This document shows, one piece after another, positions 1 through 11,300 of a stretch of 64,000 nt of DNA. This DNA is from Branchinecta lynchi (Eukaryota > Arthropoda > Branchiopoda > Anostraca > Branchinectidae), in assembly GCA_023053575.1 (NCBI GenBank), contig JAKZAP010000007.1:18811464-18875463 (forward strand), written 5' to 3'. Positions within the stretch are counted from its first letter, which is position 1. Each line of letters opens with the position of its first letter. A program made the position numbers and the translations under genes. A model generated the notes under the pieces. That model did no database searches. It saw only the letters and a program-made list of their open reading frames with translations, and was not told the origin of the DNA.

Positions 1-209
1 CTTTGGTTCCGATGGGAATTTTTTTCCCATTCCGATGGGTTTTTTTGCAATGTTTAGGATATGACGTTATCGGAGCCAGCGCTGGTGAACGACTGAATGG
101 GTTTCAGTAGGGATGTTCTCTGGCGATAGTGGTGATAGTGTCGCTGCTATTTGAGTGTGTGTCAATTTCGTCAAGTCTTGGCGCTACTCCGTAGTGTTAC
201 TTTGCTCTG
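1..209 (+). mobile_element. Family I hAT-like MITE, right-hand part
   Basis: Positions 43-209 closely match 55540-55699, including the shared block GGAGCCAGCGCTGGTGAA and the right terminal repeat ending TTTGCTCTG at 209. The left part either lies outside the window or has diverged. Confidence 0.75.
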
Positions 210-1664
210 ACCCAACTGACGATGGATCAACTGACGCGTGGACGAACGTGGGTGACGTGACCTATGATCAAATTGACGGATTTTCGTGGTTGAACTGACA
301 TGTGTGCCAGCTGTCGGAAATTTCGGCATAGTGGCGGATTTTTCCGTGACGGATTTCGGTGGGCGAACTAATGGGACCCCAACCGGTTGGTTGGAACTTT
401 TTGTGGTCCTGACGTCTTGAGCCACAGAGGCCACGAGCGGCCAGATTGCCTTTAGATAATTTACTTTTTAGTTTGTGCATGTTGAAATCCATGAGATCTA
501 TATAAATATGATCGCTCCGTAAATTTATCGGTAATAGGTGTTGTAACACTGATAATTTTAATAATTTGAAATGTGACTTAGGAGTTTGATTCGACCTACT
601 AAATGTTTAGTTTATTGTTGTTTGCGGACATATTTGTCGACGGCTATAGTCTGCTAACCGCCGTTTCAAGATGTTTAATAAATAAACCGAACTAAAATTG
701 ATTGAAATTGAGGGGCCAGTTCAATCCAGAAAGAGGCTCATTTGTCACGGTTAACTGGTTTCATAAAGTGTATCAGTTCCGTCTCAAATTCAAATTCACT
801 TTATTTATCCAAAAATTCTTTATTGCGAAAAATAGCATAGGAAAATGTCAACAAAATTTCACTAACATACAAGTACATAATATACTAAAAACTTCATGCA
901 ATATACAATTTTGGTACAATTTTGGCTAGTATTATATACAATTTGTTTCTGTTACAATAATATTCAATCATCGGGCCAAATACTTATGACTACGTGTAGA
1001 AACAACACACTGAAATCACTATTAATAAAACAAATATAAACTTGGTCACGTCACAACTGATAAAAAATAACAACAATATAATCATACAGAGTTAAAATGG
1101 CGAATAAAATAGAATATAAATTTAGTTATACAGATATTTTTCGTCTTTCACGATTACCTACTTAGTACGTACAGTACAGTGGGTTAGGTTTTCTCTGAAG
1201 ATGGAGCATCGCGGCTTCATTAGCGAACCTGCAAGACTCAGTTCTAGGATACCTGAGCTGAGCATAAATTGTTTCCACCATCATTGTCATGCTAAGGGCA
1301 TGTAGGCCACGGCAGATTTGATTTTATATTGTTTCCATTCCCAATTCTCGTATTTGCTAAAATATTGCAATACATTCAGTGAACAGCTATAAAATTCTGC
1401 CAATTCAGATGTTGACCTTTAGCGATAAGACTTTGTACTTGTCAAATATTTTGTTGACAGAATCAGTTGCAACGCGAAGATAAAGCCGAAATTTATTTGA
1501 TTTTCTAAGTTTGTTTTCTGCACTTTGTTGTCCCACCTTTGAACTTTTTTCACCATCTTTCCGCTCTGTCAGCAGTTTTGAGTGTAAAAAGCGTGTTTGA
1601 ACTCGATTGTGCGATGTTATTTACTCATTTAAAAAAAAATATGTAATTTCTAATATCTCTTCAG
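1..1664 (+). other. Upstream intron sequence
   Basis: Part of the intron 5' of the first visible exon. Positions 1-209 are the right end of a hAT-like MITE (family I). From about 206 to 300 the motif CAACTGAC and close variants recur four times. From 700 to 1660 I see only AT-rich sequence with no convincing exon. Confidence 0.6.
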
Positions 1665-1830
1665 GAAATATCTCATCGATGCCCTGCCTAGCGTTGGCAC
1701 TGCCGCTGCATTCGGAATGCTTCGAGACCTCATCAGGGACCGCGCTCTGACCGAAACTGAGGAGAAGGTTTGGCTCACTTCGCTGGCTTTTCAGACACGA
1801 CCGAATCTCGAGATGATTGTTGCAGTGGCA
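1665..1830 (+). CDS. Lipoprotein gene exon 1 in window (vitellogenin-N helical domain)
   Basis: Acceptor is the AG at 1663-1664 after a T-rich tract; donor is GTAAGT at 1831. The exon starts with one base of a split codon, then 55 codons (window residues 1-55). It reads K-Y-L-I-D-A-L-P-S-V-G-T-A-A-A and ends E-M-I-V-A-V-A. The D-A-L-P-x-x-G-T segment is a hallmark of the alpha-helical superhelix of large lipid transfer proteins. Several hundred residues of the N-terminus must be encoded upstream of the window. Confidence 0.92.
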
Positions 1831-4800
1831 GTAAGTTACTACATTAATCATTTGATAATTTATTTGAAGTGAATTAATTATTTATTTAAAGAACATGCTT
1901 ATTTATTGTGTGATAGTGTTTTCATTCGTGTCTTTTACTTTCTTAATTTTGTATTATTCTGCAGTATCCAAGGAGCGGGTGATACATTTTTCTTGTATTT
2001 CCATGTCGTCGAATCTCTTATATAAGGTTTGAAGCCAAGCTGACCATTCATTACGAAAGAAATAGAAAACCGTGATTTTCGGTTTTTTTTCTTGATCAGC
2101 TAATTATTCCTCTAGGATGATGTGCAAGGGATACATATAAATTCGGATATTGCAACCGAAGTGCAACCGAAATATCCGAATTTATATTTATCCCTTCTTG
2201 TCGAACCTCTTGCTTCATTCTGCTGCAGGCAAAGTGTGGGCCTATTCCTGCTGGTCCTACAAAGTGTTGAAACCTACCCCCACTCGGATTAGGAATATAA
2301 GGTTTGAAGCCAAGCTGACCATTCATTACGAAAGAAATAGAAAACCGTGATTTTCGGTTTTTTTTCTTGATCAGCTAATTATCCCTCTAGGATGATGTGC
2401 GAGGGATAAGTATAAATTCGGATATTTCGGAAGTGCAACAGTAATATCCGAATTTATATTTGTCCCTCGCACATCATCCTAGAGGGATAATTAGCTGATC
2501 AAGAAAAAAAAACCGAAAATCACGGTTTTCTATTTCTCTTGGATAGGTGTAATAAAACCGGAACTCCCCAGCTTTGAAGGGCCTGTTGTACTTATAATAC
2601 TCTTGATGACTAGCTCTTCGTGCCGACGAAGAAACGCCGTGCGTCTAGCGAAGCCAGAAACGAAACAATAGCTGTCCACAATAAACGTTGTTGTTGGTTT
2701 AGCCACTCTAGCGGCACTGCAGCAACTTTGTGCTCACCGCGTTTGCCACTTTGATTTCGGAACGTCATTTAATTATACTTTGCCCTATTTTTTCGAACTC
2801 GAGAGCGACTGAAAACAGCCGAATCGTGTTGAATTTGTAGTAACATGGTGGGTCTTCGAGGTACTCAACATTACGCCTGAAATTCTTTCAGCTCAATCTA
2901 AAGAGCTCAATCAGAAGCGTTCTAGCATTGCACTGTCTAGCTCACCCTCATTCAAGTCGCTGCAGTTCATACCCGGACTCGACCGTTGGGGTCGGCTAGG
3001 GGAGCGATCGGAAGCATCCCGAACTGGGCTAGCACAACTAGATCTTAATAAGAAGATGAGTCACAATTAGTCACTAAGAAAATCATTTAGCGTAAAAACG
3101 AATGACACGTAATGGACTAAATATTTGGCAGTATCCATTTCTTTCAGTAATTTGTTTTGAGTTTTTTTTTTTATTTCTGCTTAAAGATCACTTACGTTTT
3201 CAAGAAGAAAGGGTACGGCCCCTGAGTTAATCAATGCAATTTGAGCTACTTGATTATTGAGCGGATGAGATTAACTGACTTGTGGCTGCATTTGTGTCTA
3301 TAAAATGATTCCTACCCGTTTTTTAGGGTCTCTCCTTCATTTTCTATCACATAAATCTTCTTACAGCCACTCCTTCAAGAAGCGAGACCCAGCAAAAGTG
3401 CTTTATTGGGAGTATCCTCTCTCTTACACCACTACTGCAGTTCTGTTGACTGCAATGAGTCAGATGAAGTCAAGTCCATTGTCAGGTGAGATTTGTTTGT
3501 GTCCCTTCAGCAACCCAATAAAAATTATCTCAATATAGTAGTAGGAAGTTGTACGAAAAAGAAGCATGGGATACCAACTGATGCTACTACATGCTACTAC
3601 AGTAAGACTGGATGCTATGGATGCAAAGCGGGATGCTACTGAATACTACTGCTTAAGATTAGCTGAGGCATATTAATTTAAGGTATTCTGTGCCACTGTG
3701 CAACTTTTTTGTATAACTACCAAGCAACTACACAACACACTAGGTTACAAATTTTTCATCGGCGATAGTTACACCAGATTGTGCTGAATCGTCCGCGGTA
3801 TAACATGCAACCACTCGGGTATCGCACTATATGTGAACTTTCTGGGTTTACTGCATGGTATACTATAACCATTAGTAATTAACAATTACCATGCGTATCA
3901 TCTGAGGTCCCAAAGGTTAGATTATGATAATCGTCACGCAGAAAGTTAGCAGAGGATCTGACTTAAAAGGCTGATATTATACTTGATATATCAGCGGATA
4001 TGACTTAATATCAGCCTCTCTGGCTGATTATCGTAATATAACTGACCGTGGGTCATATGATGAATAAATTGTATACCTGTTCGACAATGTTTTTGTAGTA
4101 CACCTTACTAGTGCCATTAAGAGTTTATGCCTTGATTGTACTATTTGCGAGATGAGAAACAGCAGATCGTAGACAGCCTTCAGAAAGAAGCTGTGAGTCA
4201 TCTGTATGTTTATTGGCAAAGTTGTATTTGTATCAGAACCTTTCTTTGGCCATATAAACTATAAAGCGGCTGAAAATAGAAGCAAATGACGCTATGAGTC
4301 CTTTAAGTTACTTTCTGTATCCAGGGACATTGAAAAGAAGCTGGGAAATGGCTGCCGATCACTCGACGATGACTCGAAGGAAGCCATCCTGGTAGCCCTC
4401 AAAGCGCTTGGCAACGCTGGAATAGTGGTGACAAGCGCCGATGTCCTGAAGAAATGCTATCAGGTAACTCCCTTCCTCTTTTCAGTCCAGAAATAAGCCT
4501 TAAACTATAAGCTTTTCACGGAATCCGCTGCGAAAGTCGGTTGCAGTTATTTAAATGGGCTGAATGCTGTTGACCAAGCGAGTTTCCAGGTATCAGTCAT
4601 ACAGATTTCTCTCAGCTCCCCCTTCCCCCATATTTTAGGCTGAAAGCACATGACGCAGACAAATGGCTTACTCACTTAAATGGTCAAGACTTGTCAATCT
4701 CTAACGATGATTTGAAGGTTTCAGAGCAGTCCGTCTGACGATTTGCATGCATCACGTTTCTTAACGGTGGAGGCAGTGATTCTCAGAAATGGAGGGGCGG

Positions 4801-5353
4801 GGGGACTGAAATGCTCAGACCATTCAGGAAGCAACAAAACCCGCATTAGAAGAAGTTCTTCCAGTTCAGTACACTGTCCAAGAAAAACTCTACGCTTTCA
4901 GATAACTTAATCTGAAGTACTTTGCATTCTAGCATTTTAATCCTCCATCGGATTTGAGCTGTTCTAACTCGGACTGAACTCGGTGATTCAGAATATCTGA
5001 AGCCCGATGTAGTATAGACAGTGTAGTATAGACATGTAGTGCAGTGTAATGGATTTTCGATTTTATGTTTACGTCACTGTCTGACTGCCAGCGTAGAAAG
5101 CAGGTCAGACACAGATAGTGTTTAGAAAGGTGGGATAACTTTAAGTATTGAAACGGTAGCATGAAAAGTTCTAGTTTTTTCCCTAGTGAATTGTCTGTAA
5201 TCCGATCATCAACAGCCAGGCCCGTATCCAGGAATTTATTTCGTGGGGGAGGGGGGGGGGGTTGCCTGCGGGTCGGACAGAAAAGTACAAAAAAGACACA
5301 GATCACAAGGAGCAGCCTATAAAAACGATGATTTTTGTATGTTTCGGGGGGGT

Positions 5354-5387
<34 letters not shown>

Positions 5388-8300
5388 CAACCCCCTAACC
5401 CCCCCCCCCCCCCCCCCCCCCTGGATACGACCTTGTCAACAGCTATGGATATAGATAGATATGAACGGACACTTTGTTACGAAGCGAACCTCCACAGCAG
5501 TGACCGTCCAACTTTCAAAGCAATGACCGTCGAACTTGTCGTTTTTTCAGGTACTCTGTGTCTGTGGATAACATTAAAAGTTAATGGTCAAAACATCATA
5601 GGGAACATATTCTTCATTTATTCAAGTTACACTGAATACCTTCTTTAGGAGAATAATCCCATGGAAGTGCGACTGGCTGCCATCGCCGCTGTTCGTCGAG
5701 TGAGTTGCGACTTCGACAGATCCAACTTGATGTCCCTGTATCGCGATGTTGCTGCCGATTCGGAGCTGAGGATAGGTGCATATTTAGCCGCCATGAAATG
5801 CCCAGAACAGAAGGTGCTAGATCAAGTGAAGGAGGCGTTGCAAAGCGAGCCAGTCAACCAAGGTAAGGCACAGTATCTGGGTGATGGTAGCGAGTGCGCA
5901 ACTCCAAACGTACGACACATGCAGTCCTATTTTCGCATTCAGATGCGGATTTCTTCCTTTGCTCCGAAATTTCGACGCGTCGTATGCAGATTTCCCTATG
6001 GTGACGCGAATTTCGCATACGCATGGTCGCATACGAAATGTTATCGGACTGTGCGTGCAGAATAACACTATTGGGAAATCTTAAAAAGTAGCAGCTCGGG
6101 TCGGATAAGGGGTGGGCCCACAGGACTTATGTTTTTCACAAGTGACACGAAGATCTGAAACAATGCCCGTACAGAAATGTCTCGCCAAAATCGACCCAGA
6201 CAAATTGAAACAGATTTCGACCTGATTTCAGGTTAGTTCTCTGGCTGGATTTGCCCAGGTTGCCCAGGTCGAAATCATCCCACCAAATTCGCCCTAGGCC
6301 GAAATTCTGGTTGATCCGAGAAAGAAACTAATCTGAAATCGAGTCGAAGTCTGTTTCACTTTGTCCGGGTCGATTTCAGGCGGGAAATTCCCGTACAGGT
6401 TCTGCAGAAAATTCTATGGGATAAATACGGAGTGCCGTGACTATAGTGAGCGTGTTCCACCCGTATAACAATAGTAACTATTAGTTACTAATTCCGTTCC
6501 AACCTCACGAAATAGTTATTACGCTGACCGTTCCAACCTTCTCAAAATAGTAGCTAATAGTAACCATACAATGCCCGGGAGCTCTCTGTAACGTGATTGA
6601 CCGGATTACCCCGTGGAGTGATATTTTATCGAATTTAAAACTGCGTTCTAACCTTGACATCAAGAAGCCGAAAGTTGTGACGTCATGCGTAGTAACTACG
6701 GTGAGTAGGTTGGAACACGCTCTATAGCTCTTCTAAAACTAGCCCAACACTCACGGTGGATTTTCACTCAGTGACTTGGACTAGCCTAAATTATGGTATC
6801 TGAGAGTTCACACAGTAACACTTTTCCCGGGAGTACGTTCTCCTTGCAGGCCGGCTGTGATCAAGGGCTGTGGGGCCCTTACGCTGGGACAAGCCCATTA
6901 TTTCGTGCACCGAAAATTGAAGATTAAAGTTTTACTGGGTTATTCCCATCTTCCCTCCGCCCCGTTGCATTGACGTCGTATACAGTTTCTTCGTCCACTC
7001 AGTGAAAAACAAGCAAGAATGCAAGAACCCTCTTTGGAGAATGGTTTTCGACTTAAATCCATGCGTCGTCTAAAAAAATGTCAGTACATTTGAGCGGATA
7101 AAGCCGACGCAATAAAGCCGCCTGCTCGAAGCTAAAAATACACTAGAAATCCGACTTAATTTTCGTTATTTATCAAGATTTCCAATCTCTCAAACCACGC
7201 CTAAAATCGAGAAATCGAAAGAATTTTCGTCCTTTTATCTTACATCACAAAAGTTTAGACAGTTCTTTCTTAGCGGGCTGTGTTGAGTAGAAGTTTGTCG
7301 GCGAACGCACAAACTACGCTGCATGGACATTATTGGACATTAGGGAGGACACGACAAAAGTGTTTTCAATTGCCAGAGTCAAACACTGTGTTACCTTGGT
7401 GTTATTTCGTTTATGTTTAAAAGCGTTTTAAGCCTCCGTTTTATACGCGGGTTTAACACCGATTATCCAGAACAGGCAGCTCTCCCGAATTGCAATTTAC
7501 GTTACGTGTTTAGACGTTAGACTCGAGAGTAAACATGGTGGGATGAAAATGGGTATTTGGACATTGGTGTTAAAGTTTAACCGAAAAGGGCTGGGATGTG
7601 GCAATCTAGTTACCCATCCCTTCTTCGCTTGAACTGGCTTGAAGATCCTCGGAAAATGCGTTACTTGGTTGTTCCGCTATTCACGAATAATCGATTTTCA
7701 AATAGTGGAATTCCCGTGTGATTTGCGGTACCTCTTTGCGCTTGTATTTTGGTTGTACGCCTTATGAGAAAGATTTATGATTTCCTTTTTGTTCAGGAAC
7801 TAAGCAATCTTCACCAATCTCACCACTGCCCACTGAAAAGCCGAGTATACGTTGATATTAAAATTTCCCGCGACATAGTAGCATTTTCGCAGTGGGGATG
7901 GCCGTAGTTATTCTGAACGTCTTAGCTGGAGCAGATAGTGGAAAATAAAAAAATCCCTATGAAAGAATCCAAATAATTCAGTGTGTTCAATTAAATTACT
8001 CATACAGAAGTTGGCTTTTCAGTTAAACTTTAAACTCCTTGTTGAACTCATTGTTTTCTGAAAACGCAACTCTCATAGCGAACTACTGTTCTTGTTGGCA
8101 GACAAGATGCTAGGAACGGACGCCCGTGACCACCCTGACCAGCGCTTTGTAACGGGGTTGAGAATGGAAGCTGGCCGAAAGATAATATATAAATTCCAGC
8201 GACGTTCAGGTGCTTGGTGATATTAGAGATTTTGTCTATCCCTGACAGGTTCATCCATTTATTGTTGTTAACATTACTGATAAACTAGGATCAAAGTCAA

Positions 8301-11300
8301 AGACGCGAAGTTGACTGATAGCGCAAGCTCAACTCGAGCATAGTCTAAGTAGTGTGATTTTCCAATATTGACTTTTACAATTACATTTCTGTTGTCGCCA
8401 ATAATGTTGTTTCTTCTTCTTACCTTTTCTTTTCTCTTATATTTCTTAAAATACTCCATCCTTATGTAAAGTTGTGCACCATGGTTGTAGTGAATTTAAA
8501 ATAAAAACCGGAAAAAATTTGTACCTAATTCAGCAAATAATGTGGAGTTCCCTCGAGAAAAGTTTGGCCTATTCAGCAGATAAAATTTGCGTTTCTTTTC
8601 AGTTGGTTCTTTTGTCTGGACACATCTGACCAACCTGCAGGAGTCCTTGGACCCTAACAAGCAAGAAGTAAAGCAACTCCTAGAGGATGAATTCTTCAAA
8701 AACAAGTTCAACACGGACGCCCGAAAGTTCTCCCGAAATTTTGAGTTTTCCAGCTTCTGGGAAGAGCTCAACGTTGGAGGGACAGTTGACTCTAACATTA
8801 TTTTCTCTACTCAGTCCTACATACCTCGTTCGGCCATGTTGAATTTGACCCTGGACCTTTTTGGAGAGTCGGTTAACTTGTTGGAGATCGGAGGGCGTGT
8901 TGAAGGTAGGATGTTATGTTTTTTTATACTTTTTTTGTCGTTTGTTTCCTCTTTTTTTTTTTGAATTAGCCGTTCCCATTGCATCTTTGACTACTTTCGG
9001 CCGAAAGTAATGGACATACATTTTTAAATCTCCTTGAGCCTAAGCTGACTGGGAAAAATATATTCGAACGATGGTTAAAACGGTTAGTCAGCCACAATGT
9101 TTTGGCAGATATTTCGGCCCTTCTTGGCAAGGGTCCGAAGAGACTATCCGTTTTTAGCCATCGTTCGAATACGTAAATTTTTCTTTCCATTTGTATGTTT
9201 CAATTAGTATTCCTCTACGACCTCCAAGGCATTCAATCGCTTCGTCTTCTGCTTCGTCAGCATCCCCCTTTTTGGGATCCCAAAACGTAAGTGGAGGGAT
9301 ACCTATGACATCGCAAAAGTTGTCCGTGTGTCCGTCTATCCGTCCGTCTGTGAGCACGATAACTCTCGAAGGGAATGATACATTTTGATGAAACTTGGTG
9401 TTCGATTCTTTGGGTCAAGAGTAAGGTCGAGTTCGTAGATGGGCCCTGTAGCTCTACATTAGGGGTGGGGGAGGGGGTTCAAATTAATAGACAAAGAAAA
9501 TATTTTTAAACAGCTAATGTGATAGTTGATTATGGGGTAAGAAGGCATGCTGAGCACGACAGTGAAAACCATTTTCTCGCCGGACAAGTAGTTCATCCGG
9601 AATCCGGCAAAAACCGGACAGTTGGTTAAAAGCAAAAAGTTTTATTTGAAGTTGATTAAATGATCGATTAGGGGTAAGAGGACATGCTGAACACGATGGT
9701 GAAAACCATTTTTTCGCCGAACAAGTAGTTTGTCCGGAATCCGGCAAAAACCGGAAAATTGGTTAAAAGTAAAAGTTTCATTTGAAGTTGATTAAATGTT
9801 GGATTTAGGGGTAAAAAAAACATATTGAACACGATGGTGAACACCATTTTCTCGCCGAACAACTAATTGGCCCGGAATCCGGCCAAAACCGGAAAATTTT
9901 CAAAAAGCAAAAGTTCGATTAAGTGACAGATTAAGGGGTAAGAAGAGAGGCTGGGTCTGTATATGACAATCATTTTTTACCCGGACATATAATTAGTCCG
10001 GAATCCGGTCGTGACCGGATTTAACTTTTATTCAAAGTTGATTAGATGTTATTTATAGGGATAAGGAGATACGCTGGATTTGTTTCTGAATTTTCTTTTT
10101 TTGCTAGACTAGTAGTTCGTTCGGAATTCAGGCGAAACCGGAAACTTGGCAGAAGTAAAGCGGGAAGTCTCGGTCAGTATCGTCTAAATAGATATGGCTT
10201 ATAGAGGTATATCTGAACTTGGTTTTCTCTGATGATTAGCCTGGCGAAGACTGGATCTGGCGAAGACAAGACCAGATTGCCTGAATCAAATATTAGATTT
10301 TTGGGATCCGATCAACACCTTTGGTCTTTTTCTCTCATACCAATAACGCCTTTCTTGTTGCAGGTCTCGAACCCTTGATCGAACAGCTCTTCGGCCCAGA
10401 TGGCTACTTCCCAGACGATACCGTTGAGAATGTCCTCAAGTCATTCCGAGGTAAACGTGAGGTGGACACAACAGCGCTTGGACAACTCGTTAGCTCCTTC
10501 GATGGAAAGTACGGTGTTGCGCCCGAAGCATCTGTTTTTATGAAGGTGTTTGGAAATGAGCTCCACTATTCTAACATGAAAGGTGGGTTTTTCGCCCGTA
10601 TACCTAAGCTAAAGGTTTTGACGTTTTCTGGAATATTCTAGAATATTGTCCTCAGTGAGGATAATAGGAATTATCATGATTGTTTATGATTACTATTGAT
10701 TTTGCTTTTTTATTTATCGCCGCCCGAAACAGAGGAATAAACCACAAAAGGGGAATTAGAAACCTAGAAATCTTTACGCATTCAATGCAAATTAAAGTCT
10801 CATATAATTTTCAGTAAGGATTATCTTCAAACAGCTCGCCTTGAAATACTTATACTGTATAGTTCTATTTGAGTGAAGTACGTGCGGAGGTATTTTTTTT
10901 TTTTTAAGGAATTCTGGGAATCTATATTTTCAACTTTATTTTTGTTTTCTTCGTATATCTTTTTGTCTTGTTAGTATACCGTTTTGCTGGACATAATTGT
11001 CATCGCTGTATTTGATTCGCAGCTGCTAACAAGGACATAAGAGCTTCGACAAGCTAAAACCGGTGTTAAATAAGGTAAGGTAAGGTAAGGTAAGGTACAA
11101 TTTTAATGGCAAAAAAAAAAAAAAATATTATCAGTTACTAAGTTCCTGGGTAGCAGATCCGCAGAATCGCAATGCTTTCGAAGAGGAATACAAACAACCA
11201 ACGTCGTGTCAAGAACGGATATCAATAGCCTTCAGAAAAATAAAAATTAATTTATTGTTCTTTTCGTGTTTCCTTGTGTATTTCTTGTTTTGCGTTTATT

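Larger units (their letters stand above)
1831..3366 (+). other. Intron 1
   Basis: Holds two copies of the palindromic family J (2020-2205 and 2296-2545). Around 3116-3215 it has sequence resembling 15846-15945 (shared CTAAATATTTGGCAGTAT). The remainder, including 2546-3110, shows no recognisable feature. Confidence 0.7.
5863..8602 (+). other. Intron 4
   Basis: Packed with small dispersed elements: family G (5905-6075), H (6166-6398), B (6449-6721) and F (7572-8031). Between them, 6722-7571 and 8032-8602 show nothing recognisable. Confidence 0.75.
8906..10363 (+). other. Intron 5
   Basis: Holds a family L inverted-repeat segment (9025-9175) and a full family A element (9270-10330). The element ends about 33 bases before the exon 6 acceptor. 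Confidence 0.8.

Noticed and set aside
2332..2542. A microRNA precursor
   Set aside because: The stem is far too long and symmetrical and the element is repeated; a foldback transposon is more likely.
5262..5648. A Gly-rich and Pro-rich protein
   Set aside because: Encoded by poly-G and poly-C homopolymers; no homology or context.
6166..6398. A 9-bp target duplication CCCGTACAG around family H
   Set aside because: CCCGTACAG is nearly self-complementary and pairs with the opposite end as part of a longer inverted repeat, so it cannot be taken as a duplication.
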